Positions 1-5,789 of a stretch of 6,927 nucleotides of DNA are shown here, piece after piece (position 1 is the stretch's first letter; the number at the start of each line of letters is the position of its first letter). The stretch covers positions 1 to 6,927 of the forward strand of contig CAAEKQ010000116.1 of NCBI GenBank assembly GCA_900756575.1. Direction: 5' to 3'. This DNA is from an uncultured Oscillospiraceae bacterium (GTDB lineage Bacteria > Bacillota > Clostridia > Oscillospirales > Oscillospiraceae). Below the pieces are notes generated by a model, which saw only the letters and a list, made by a program, of their open reading frames with translations, had not been told where the DNA came from and made no database searches. Position numbers and translations under genes: made by a program.

Positions 1-1287
1 GGAGGCCCTCCCGGCGGCCCCAACACCCCCAAAACGCCCGTTGCGCTGAAGGAAAACGGAAAGCTCGTTATGGGCCAGTTCGACAAGGCTCCCACCATTG
101 CGGGCACCATCGGCGAAACCGAGGCAAAGGCCGTTTATATCGAGTCCGACGATCCCGACGCTGGCGGCATCACCGTTTCTGGCGAGGGCGAAACGTACAC
201 CGTGGAGGACTCCACCATCTTCCTGCACTCCAACTCCAACGGTCTGGGCGGCAAGGGCTCCGGTCTGTTTGCCGGAGATCATTCCGAGATGACCATCAAG
301 AACTGCAAGGTGCTCACCGTGGGCAAGGCCCGCTGCTGCACCGCCACCGAGCAGTACTCCAAGATGTATATCTACAACAGCTATCTCCATGGCCACGGCG
401 CGCCCTTTGGTGCCGCTGCTGCCAATCTGGAGGATGCGGGTCATCCCCCGGCAGCGCTGGAAATTCAGGGCAACTGCCGCACCCATTGCACCCAGTCCAA
501 TTCCGAGACCTATCTCTATGATTCCACCATCATCGGCGACGGCTGGGCGGCTCTGTCTACCGACGGCTCCGAGGGCTATGTCAAGCTGGAGGCCAACAAC
601 TGCAAGGTGCAGACCATTCTCTCCGGTTACGGCGCTTATGCCGACGGCTGCTGCCACGATTTCTTCAACAGCTGCGACTTTGACGTTGCCGATCAGGCCG
701 GTATCATGGCCGGTGAGTGCGACATGACCTTTGACGACTGCACCGCCGTCTGCGGCAGCTACTTTGCCCACATCCACTGCGTGATGGGTATGCCCTCTGA
801 GGTTGGCACCCTGACCGTGCGGAACAGCGCCGTGAACTCCGTAAAGGACGCGGTTTCCATCCGCAGCCAGAACGCCATTGTGAACATCGAGAGCAGCGAC
901 ATTACCGCCGACAACGGCGTGCTGGTACACTCCATCGTCAACACCGATCCCAACGCCACCAAGACCGGCGGCAAGCGGGTTTACGGCATCCATGTCCACA
1001 TCCAGGATTCCGAGCTGGAGGGCGCGATTCTCCACGAGGATCCCGACCGTGAGATGAACGTCTACTTTGAGAAATCCTCTTTGGTGGGCGCAATTCAGGG
1101 CGCCATTCTCCACTTCGACGGCGAAAGCACCTGGACGGCGACCAATCAGTCCTCCGTCACCCTGGTGGGTGAGGTGGATATCGATCAGATCGACGCGCCC
1201 GGCGGCGTGACCATTCGGGCCATCGGCAAAACTGCGGGAACCTATACCCTGGCCTCCGGCGGTATGCTGGTGGTCAAGGAAGCCTAA
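1..1287 (+). CDS. Right-handed parallel beta-helix protein, cysteine-rich, 5'-truncated by the window edge
   Basis: The reading frame is open from base 1, so the gene starts outside the window. The first in-frame ATG (base 70) lies inside coding sequence and has no convincing ribosome binding site. 428 residues are visible. The fragment opens with a Gly/Pro-rich, linker-like stretch (GGPPGGPNTPKTP). It continues as short repeated strands of the type x-hydrophobic-x-hydrophobic-x-N/D-S/C-x-hydrophobic (MTIKNCKV, MYIYNSYL, TYLYDSTI, LTVRNSAV, VNIESSDI, VYFEKSSL), which is the ladder pattern of pectate-lyase-like beta-helices. Thirteen cysteines lie between fragment residues about 102 and 260, including two CC pairs, a CxxxC and an HxHC; the last 168 residues have none. 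No catalytic site of a known polysaccharide lyase is evident, and any signal peptide or anchor would be upstream of the window. Such proteins are often exported or surface-located, but that is inferred. The fold call is fairly secure; the function is unknown. Confidence 0.8.
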   Translation, partial: GGPPGGPNTPKTPVALKENGKLVMGQFDKAPTIAGTIGETEAKAVYIESDDPDAGGITVSGEGETYTVEDSTIFLHSNSNGLGGKGSGLFAGDHSEMTIKNCKVLTVGKARCCTATEQYSKMYIYNSYLHGHGAPFGAAAANLEDAGHPPAALEIQGNCRTHCTQSNSETYLYDSTIIGDGWAALSTDGSEGYVKLEANNCKVQTILSGYGAYADGCCHDFFNSCDFDVADQAGIMAGECDMTFDDCTAVCGSYFAHIHCVMGMPSEVGTLTVRNSAVNSVKDAVSIRSQNAIVNIESSDITADNGVLVHSIVNTDPNATKTGGKRVYGIHVHIQDSELEGAILHEDPDREMNVYFEKSSLVGAIQGAILHFDGESTWTATNQSSVTLVGEVDIDQIDAPGGVTIRAIGKTAGTYTLASGGMLVVKEA

Positions 1288-1301
1288 ACTTTCATCAATT
1301 C

Positions 1302-1341
1302 AAACAGGCTGTCGCCACAGTGCGGCGGCCTGTTTCGCATC
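1302..1341 (+). terminator. Intrinsic terminator after the beta-helix gene
   Basis: A 14-bp stem pairs 1302-1315 with 1322-1335 (outer AAACAGGC/GCCTGTTT, two G-T wobbles inside) around a 6-base loop. The TTT of the descending arm provides the short U-tract. It begins 14 bases after the stop codon and sits just before the -35 of the next gene, so it isolates the two transcription units. Confidence 0.8.
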
Positions 1342-1370
1342 TTGCAGGGCAAGTCCGGATATGCTATACT
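1342..1370 (+). promoter_or_regulatory. Sigma-A-type promoter of the M29 aminopeptidase gene
   Basis: -35 TTGCAG (1342-1347) and -10 TATACT (1365-1370) are separated by exactly 17 bases, with an extended -10 TGC at 1362-1364. The predicted start of transcription is near 1377, leaving a leader of about 25 bases. The -10 overlaps the upstream in-frame ATG at 1361, which argues against translation starting there. Confidence 0.75.
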
Positions 1371-1387
1371 CATTCCATCCGAATGAA

Positions 1388-1394
1388 AAAGAGG
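1388..1394 (+). promoter_or_regulatory. Ribosome binding site that decides the aminopeptidase start
   Basis: AAAGAGG lies 8 bases before ATG 1403 but only 2 bases before the in-frame ATG 1397, and downstream of the ATG at 1361. It therefore favours 1403 as the start codon. Confidence 0.7.
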
Positions 1395-1402
1395 TTATGA
1401 CC

Positions 1403-2644
1403 ATGATTGAACATTTTGAAGCCAAGCTCAGTGAATATGCCCATCTGCTGGTGGAAATCGGCATGAACGTCCAGCCCGGCCAAACGCCCCGGATTGCAGG
1501 CAGCATCGACTGTGCGCCCCTGATGCGCCTGTGCGCCCAGGTGGCGCTGGATCTGGGCGCCCGGGACGTGTTTGTGGACTGGACGGATGATTTCGTCACT
1601 CGCCAGCGCTATCTCAAGGCCGACGCCCAGGTTTTCTCCGAGTTTCCCAGCTATCTTCAGGAGAAATTCGACTATATGACCGCCCACAGCTGCCCGGTGC
1701 TCAGCATCGACAGCAGCGATCCTCAGCTGCTTCAGGGCGTGGATTCCAAGCGGATTCAGGCATGGCGGCGGGTTTCCGGCAACAGTCTCCGGGCCTATTA
1801 TGATGCGATGACCGCCGGTCAATTCCAGTGGGCCATCGGTGCATATCCCACTGCCGCCTGGGCCCAGAAGGTGTTCCCGGAGCTGTCGCAAGAGGATGCG
1901 GTGGATGCGCTGTGGGACGCGATTTTCGCCACCTGCCGTATTTCCGGTGACGGAACTGCCGTTGCCCGTTGGCGGGAGCACGTGGACCCCTGCGCCCGCC
2001 GGTGCAAAACCCTCAATGACTACAAGTTCAAGGCCCTCCACTATCAGAACGCCCTGGGCACCGATCTCACCGTCACGCTGCCGGAGAACCATGTTTGGCA
2101 GGGCGGCAGTGAACTGAGCGCAGATGGTGTGGAGTTCGTAGCCAATATGCCTACAGAGGAGGTCTTCACCGCGCCCCAGCGGAATGGGGTCAATGGCCGT
2201 GTCTATGCCGCGCTGCCCCTGGCCATGGACGGAAACCTCATCGAAAATTTCTATCTGGACTTCCAGAACGGAAAAATCGTTGGTGTCCATGCAGAAACCG
2301 GTGAAGAATATCTCCGGGCCGCCACGCAGGTAGACGAGGGCGCTTCTTATCTGGGCGAGGTCGCTCTGGTGCCCTATGATTCCCCCATCCGCAACACCGG
2401 GCTGCTGTTCTACAACACCCTGTTCGATGAGAACGCCTCCTGTCATCTGGCCTTTGGTTCCGCCTATCCCAACTGCGTCAAGGGCGGCGAGAAGCTGGAT
2501 GCAAAAGGTCAGAAGGCGCTGGGCCTGAACCAGTCCATCACCCATGTGGATTTTATGGTGGGCACTCAAGACCTGTCTATCACCGGCATCACCCACGATG
2601 GGAGGGAAATCCCCGTGTTTGTGGACGGCAACTTTGCATTCTGA
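1403..2644 (+). CDS. M29-family metallo-aminopeptidase (AmpS/PepS/AmpT-like)
   Basis: 413 residues from ATG 1403, the usual length for the family. M29 enzymes are cytoplasmic dimeric aminopeptidases that use two co-catalytic divalent metals to remove N-terminal residues from peptides. The full set of expected metal ligands is present: E253 in NMPTEEVF, E319 in LGEVALV, H348 and Y355 in the stretch CHLAFGSAY, and H381/D383 in THVDFMVG. The first four have the same numbers as I recall for staphylococcal AmpS. The N-terminal half (about 1-240) is the Rossmann-like domain and the C-terminal half carries the metal site. The start was chosen from the ribosome binding site at 1388-1394; longer versions starting at 1361 or 1397 overlap the promoter or sit too close to the Shine-Dalgarno. 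It is a single-gene unit with its own promoter and a terminator at 2656-2704. Likely role: peptide turnover, with no specific substrate deducible. The family call is secure; which member it is remains open. Confidence 0.95.
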   Translation: MIEHFEAKLSEYAHLLVEIGMNVQPGQTPRIAGSIDCAPLMRLCAQVALDLGARDVFVDWTDDFVTRQRYLKADAQVFSEFPSYLQEKFDYMTAHSCPVLSIDSSDPQLLQGVDSKRIQAWRRVSGNSLRAYYDAMTAGQFQWAIGAYPTAAWAQKVFPELSQEDAVDALWDAIFATCRISGDGTAVARWREHVDPCARRCKTLNDYKFKALHYQNALGTDLTVTLPENHVWQGGSELSADGVEFVANMPTEEVFTAPQRNGVNGRVYAALPLAMDGNLIENFYLDFQNGKIVGVHAETGEEYLRAATQVDEGASYLGEVALVPYDSPIRNTGLLFYNTLFDENASCHLAFGSAYPNCVKGGEKLDAKGQKALGLNQSITHVDFMVGTQDLSITGITHDGREIPVFVDGNFAF

Positions 2645-2650
2645 TTCCAA

Positions 2651-2704
2651 AAATTTGGACCACAGCGCAGCAATCAAGCTGTTCTGTGGTCCATTTTGTT
2701 TATT
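2651..2704. terminator. Bidirectional terminator between convergent genes
   Basis: TGGACCACAG (2656-2665) pairs perfectly with CTGTGGTCCA (2684-2693). An inner CAGC/GCTG pair (2668-2671 with 2678-2681) closes the hairpin. On the plus strand TTTTGTTTATT follows directly; on the minus strand the arm is followed by AAATTTTTGG. It thus serves both the aminopeptidase (stop at 2644) and the convergent CYTH gene, whose stop codon (2700-2702) lies inside the plus-strand U-tract. Confidence 0.85.
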
Positions 2705-3332
2705 CGGTTTCTTCCGCTTCTGCCAGTGCTCTTGCCCGCTGGTATTTGCTGCGTTTTTCCTCGTAGAGCCCGTACTCGCCGATGAGCTGATTGCACAGGG
2801 GTGGAAGGCTGCCCGCATCGCCGTACAAAAGCTCCACCTCAACCTCACAGATGGGCTCTTTCCGATCTCCCGCAAAGAGATAGCCCAGGTCGCCTGCCAA
2901 TTCCACCCGAACGCCGTCATCCAGGAACAGGCAGGCCGCTTTCCGGTCAAATTCCGCGCCGCAGGTCTCCACCAGGGGCTTTCCCTTGAGGATATTTTTC
3001 AGCTCTCTGGGTGCGCCCTGGTCAATGAGCAGCGGAATGGCATCCTCGATGTTGTCCACCAGACACTGCCACTCGTTCCGGGTGAAGAAGCCCGCATCGT
3101 CGCTGAGATTTGCGGTTTTGAACGCCGCCACCCGCTGTCCCGCTTCGTCCCGGAGACGCAGGGTCCACTTCCGGCGGCTGAGCTGGCCGTCGGCGGTGTC
3201 GTAATAGGTGCTGTGCATATGCCGGGTCTCATAGTCATCTTTCATATATTGGGTCAGCTCCGGATCCTCCAGCACCTTATGGAGGATGTCCGCATTGGGC
3301 ACGCCGAGCTTCATTTCAATTTCTGTTGCCAA
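2700..3332 (-). CDS. CYTH-domain / triphosphate tunnel metalloenzyme
   Basis: 210 residues, typical for a single-domain CYTH protein. These eight-stranded tunnel enzymes bind triphosphate compounds with a metal and include inorganic triphosphatases, thiamine triphosphatases and class IV adenylate cyclases. The defining N-terminal ExExK signature is present as E4-I-E6-M-K8. Further tunnel-lining motifs follow in order: YYDT 43-46, LRLRDE 58-63, FK 71-72, EW 87-88, R130, E144, the ExExE-type strand E163-V-E165-V-E167, and SKYQRA 195-200. The start is TTG at 3332-3330; the first ATG is codon 7 and would delete most of the signature. AAAGGA lies 11 bases upstream of the TTG. It is a monocistronic gene, convergent with the aminopeptidase and divergent from spoIIE. 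Bacterial members of this size most often hydrolyse inorganic tripolyphosphate, but the substrate cannot be read from the sequence. Confidence 0.9.
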   Translation of the reverse strand: MATEIEMKLGVPNADILHKVLEDPELTQYMKDDYETRHMHSTYYDTADGQLSRRKWTLRLRDEAGQRVAAFKTANLSDDAGFFTRNEWQCLVDNIEDAIPLLIDQGAPRELKNILKGKPLVETCGAEFDRKAACLFLDDGVRVELAGDLGYLFAGDRKEPICEVEVELLYGDAGSLPPLCNQLIGEYGLYEEKRSKYQRARALAEAEETE

Positions 3333-3343
3333 GAAAATCGCCG

Positions 3344-3349
3344 TCCTTT
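3344..3349 (-). promoter_or_regulatory. Ribosome binding site of the CYTH gene
   Basis: The minus strand reads AAAGGA, 11 bases from the TTG at 3332. The spacing is a little long. A rare ATT codon two codons further upstream (3338-3336) would sit 5 bases away. I favour TTG. Confidence 0.55.
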
Positions 3350-3358
3350 CTCTTTTTC

Positions 3359-3387
3359 ATTGTACCCGCTTTCCCTGGTTTGTGCAA
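3359..3387 (-). promoter_or_regulatory. Sigma-A-type promoter of the CYTH gene
   Basis: On the minus strand, -35 TTGCAC (3387-3382) and -10 TACAAT (3364-3359) are separated by 17 bases. Transcription should begin near 3352, giving a leader of about 20 bases that contains the AAAGGA site. Confidence 0.75.
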
Positions 3388-3457
3388 GTGGTTTTCTCCA
3401 CACTTTCCCCGATCCTCTCCGGTTTTTCCGCCGTTTCATGCATAATTTCCACGTTCC

Positions 3458-3478
3458 CATTTCCCGTGGCATTTCCCG
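3458..3478 (+). repeat. Tandem CATTTCCCG direct repeat upstream of spoIIE
   Basis: CATTTCCCG occurs at 3458-3466 and again at 3470-3478, a 12-base period. The second copy overlaps the -35-like element of the spoIIE promoter. A regulator binding site is possible; see findings. Confidence 0.55.
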
Positions 3479-3508
3479 ACAGGATGCTGCGCCGGATGCC
3501 GCTATAAT
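3476..3508 (+). promoter_or_regulatory. Candidate spoIIE promoter with 21-base spacer
   Basis: A perfect -10 TATAAT lies at 3503-3508. No recognisable -35 stands at 16-18 bases, but CCGACA (3476-3481, 4 of 6 to TTGACA) is 21 bases away. The complementary strand of 3475-3481 reads TGTCGGG, 5 of 7 to the Spo0A box TGTCGAA. Bacillus subtilis spoIIE and spoIIG promoters have this arrangement: sigma-A elements with an over-long spacer, activated by Spo0A. The -10 is solid; the -35 and Spo0A assignments are inferred. Confidence 0.5.
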
Positions 3509-3549
3509 GGCAGCATACAGCGGGATTCCGTTCTATTCCGCATCTACGG

Positions 3550-3555
3550 AAGGAG
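3550..3555 (+). promoter_or_regulatory. Ribosome binding site of spoIIE
   Basis: A strong AAGGAG lies 9 bases before ATG 3565, supporting that start. Confidence 0.8.
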
Positions 3556-3564
3556 AAGGTTTGT

Positions 3565-5595
3565 ATGAAACAAAAGCTGAAGAAACGCCCCATTCTGGAG
3601 CAGTGGTTCTACACCCAGTCGCCCCTGGTGATTACCCGCCCGGCCCTGCGAGAAACCGTCTCCTGCCTTCTCTTCCTGGTCAGCGGCTTTGTGCTTGCCT
3701 GCGGACAGCTGGCCGGACAGCCTGCGCCCTTTGTTCTGGGCCTGCTGGCTGCCGCCGGTGGCGGACTAAAAGGACTTTGCACCCTCATCGGGGCCATTGC
3801 CGGGGCGCTGACCATGCAGTCTTTCTCTCAGGGACTGGAGCTGACCAGCGCGGGCCTGCTGACGTTTGTGACCATGTACATATTCGGCTCCCTCTGGGTG
3901 ACAAAACAAAGCTGGTTCCGCTGCCTGGTGCCGGGGATCATGCGCAGTATTGTGGGGGCGATATTTCTGTTCAGCCGGCAGTTGACCCCGCTGCTCCTGG
4001 CCGGATACGCCCAAAATGTGCTGCTCTCCGCCCTGAGCCCCCTGGCCTTTGATGCGCTGCTCCAGAAAAAACGCCGCAGCACCGGAGCGATGATGGCGCT
4101 GGCGTTTTTCCTGATTGGCCTCAGCCGTCTGCCCCTGCCCTGGAATCTCAATCCCGGCATCATTGCCGCCTGCGGCGTTACCATACTCGCCGCCCGCAGA
4201 ACCGATCCCGGTACCAGCGCGGCGGTTGGGGCGTGCTCCGGGCTGGCACTGGATACCAGCTTGATGTCCGGCGGCATCTGGGTTTTGACGATCACTGCCG
4301 GGGCATTGGCGGGAACCTGTATTTCCCGGCAGCATAAGTGGATTCGCACGCTGCTGTCCACCGTGGGAATGGGTGCGGCGATGCTGTATCTTGGTGATCC
4401 GCAGCTGATGGAATTCGCGGATTTGGGCATCGGCTTGCTGCTGTCATTGGTACTTCCGGGCACCATGATCGTGGGCCGGGAGGAAAGCGCCATCGAGCAG
4501 TCCTCTGCGCTGGTGGAGCAGCGCCTTGCCTATGGCGAAACCGCCCTGCACCGTCTCTATGCCGCCATCGGTCTGGATCCGGAGCAGAAGGCCCAGCAGG
4601 AACGGGAGCATATTTTCGACAAGGCCGCCAATAAGGTCTGCCGCCAATGTACCCGCTACAGCACCTGCTGGGAGCGGAATGCCCAGAGCACCTATCAGGC
4701 CCTGCGCAGTGCTTTGGGAACCATTTTAGACCGCGGCGAGGCTCAGCGGGATGATTTCCCCACGGAATTTGCCCAGGAATGCCGCCATATGGAGGGCCTT
4801 TTGGTGGCCCTGAATCAGGAGCTCAGCAGCATCGCCTGCCGCAGCCAATTCCGCAGCCGCAATGAGGAAACCCGCCTGATTGCCAGCCAAAATCTGCTCC
4901 ATATGTCCGAATTATTGGAGGAAAACGCCCGCCAACTCCGTTCCGTACAGATTACGCCCCAGGAGGCCTATACGGTAAAGGTAGGCGTTGCGGCAAAGGG
5001 ACGGCGGGGCGCACGGATCAGCGGAGACCGGGGCGTCTGCTTCCATACGGGTGACGGACGGCTCTATGCCATGCTCTGCGACGGCATGGGAACCGGCTCC
5101 GATGCCGCCCAGGAGAGCATCACCGCTGTGGATACCCTCACCGATCTCATTCAGTCCGGTATGCAGCCGGATCACGCCATGGAATTCCTCAACGGTATGT
5201 ATATTCTCCGGGATACCGGCTGCTTCTCCACCATGGATATTCTGGAGCTCAGTCTGATTACCGGCCAGGGCACACTCTATAAATGGGGCGCGGCACCCAG
5301 CTATGTGAAGTCCGGAACAATCGTAAAAAAGTTGGGAACAGCCGCACCGCCTCCGGGGCTTGGTGTGGGGAGCACCAGCAGCCCAGAGGTGATACGGCTG
5401 TCCCTTTGGGGAGGGGATATGCTGGTTTTGGTCAGCGACGGCGTGGTACGGGAGGAGACAGAGGATCTGCTCCGCAGCTATGACGGGGAAAATGTCAAAG
5501 AGCTGGCTTCCCTGCTCACGGCTCAGGCCGAGGCAGCCGGTGGGGAGGATGATATGACTGCCGCAGTGCTCCGGCTCGATGAGCTGGCCCCCTGA
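3565..5595 (+). CDS. spoIIE: Stage II sporulation protein E-like membrane PP2C phosphatase
   Basis: 676 residues. In B. subtilis, SpoIIE localises to the asymmetric septum and dephosphorylates SpoIIAA-P, which frees sigma-F in the forespore. The N-terminal part (about 30-305) is a run of roughly ten hydrophobic segments with small loops, the multipass anchor of the family. The central region (about 306-470) has a helical, charged start and the cluster C359-x2-C362-x5-C368-W. The PP2C-type phosphatase domain (about 480-676) shows GD at 487-488, D506-GMGTG, SDG at 624-626 and GEDD at 660-663, the acidic residues expected to hold the metals. At 676 residues it is shorter than the B. subtilis protein (about 827), mainly in the central region. 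It stands alone, divergent from the CYTH gene and followed by a gene with its own promoter; no clear terminator was seen after it. The start is fixed by AAGGAG. The membrane plus SpoIIE phosphatase combination makes the call strong. Confidence 0.93.
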   Translation: MKQKLKKRPILEQWFYTQSPLVITRPALRETVSCLLFLVSGFVLACGQLAGQPAPFVLGLLAAAGGGLKGLCTLIGAIAGALTMQSFSQGLELTSAGLLTFVTMYIFGSLWVTKQSWFRCLVPGIMRSIVGAIFLFSRQLTPLLLAGYAQNVLLSALSPLAFDALLQKKRRSTGAMMALAFFLIGLSRLPLPWNLNPGIIAACGVTILAARRTDPGTSAAVGACSGLALDTSLMSGGIWVLTITAGALAGTCISRQHKWIRTLLSTVGMGAAMLYLGDPQLMEFADLGIGLLLSLVLPGTMIVGREESAIEQSSALVEQRLAYGETALHRLYAAIGLDPEQKAQQEREHIFDKAANKVCRQCTRYSTCWERNAQSTYQALRSALGTILDRGEAQRDDFPTEFAQECRHMEGLLVALNQELSSIACRSQFRSRNEETRLIASQNLLHMSELLEENARQLRSVQITPQEAYTVKVGVAAKGRRGARISGDRGVCFHTGDGRLYAMLCDGMGTGSDAAQESITAVDTLTDLIQSGMQPDHAMEFLNGMYILRDTGCFSTMDILELSLITGQGTLYKWGAAPSYVKSGTIVKKLGTAAPPPGLGVGSTSSPEVIRLSLWGGDMLVLVSDGVVREETEDLLRSYDGENVKELASLLTAQAEAAGGEDDMTAAVLRLDELAP

Positions 5596-5648
5596 TCCAA
5601 ATCCAGGTTATCACAAAAATATTGTACGCCCACGCGGGGAAAAAGTCT

Positions 5649-5655
5649 GTCGAAG
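5649..5655 (+). promoter_or_regulatory. Exact Spo0A-box sequence TGTCGAA in the intergenic region
   Basis: A perfect match to the 0A box core lies 53 bases after the spoIIE stop and about 70 bases upstream of the next -35. The same 7-mer in inverted form (TTCGACA) also occurs inside three coding regions here, so chance is a fair explanation. Confidence 0.2.
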
Positions 5656-5723
5656 TCCGGCGGGAAATCAAAAGAAATATTTGATCCAGGCAGCTGAGAC
5701 CGCGATTTTTCCCGCAAATCCTC

Positions 5724-5752
5724 TTGTGCATCCGCTTTCGGTTTGTTATAAT
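5724..5752 (+). promoter_or_regulatory. Sigma-A-type promoter of the RmlD-like gene
   Basis: -35 TTGTGC (5724-5729), a 17-base spacer and a perfect -10 TATAAT (5747-5752), with an extended -10 TGT at 5744-5746. The transcript should start near 5759, about 30 bases before the ATG. The -35 contains an in-frame TTG that could be mistaken for a start codon. Confidence 0.85.
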
Positions 5753-5774
5753 CTTATCAAGTAATTCGCTGAAG

Positions 5775-5781
5775 AAAGAGG
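5775..5781 (+). promoter_or_regulatory. Ribosome binding site that decides the RmlD-like start
   Basis: AAAGAGG lies 8 bases before ATG 5790, the same sequence and spacing as for the aminopeptidase gene. It selects 5790 over the in-frame TTG (5724) and GTG (5781). Confidence 0.8.
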
Positions 5782-5789
5782 TGCCCAGT

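Noticed and set aside
70..72. ATG 70 as the true start of the beta-helix gene
   Set aside because: The frame is open upstream to base 1 and encodes a plausible Gly/Pro linker, so the gene most likely starts before the window.
1361..1402. N-terminal extension of the aminopeptidase from ATG 1361
   Set aside because: The -10 promoter element overlaps this ATG and the only Shine-Dalgarno lies downstream of it.
1370..2950. 526-codon open frame on the minus strand
   Set aside because: It is antisense to the aminopeptidase, whose metal ligands are all conserved in the plus frame. Its sequence is low-complexity and has no recognisable motif, typical of mirror frames in GC-rich genes.
2544..4052. 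502-codon open frame on the plus strand
   Set aside because: It overlaps the end of the aminopeptidase, runs antisense through the CYTH gene and out of frame into spoIIE. It also crosses a strong terminator and has no start signals.
3766..4493. Minus-strand open frames of 189 and 221 codons inside spoIIE
   Set aside because: They are complements of the membrane-spanning half of SpoIIE; composition is Gln/Gly/Pro/Arg-rich with no motif or ribosome binding site.
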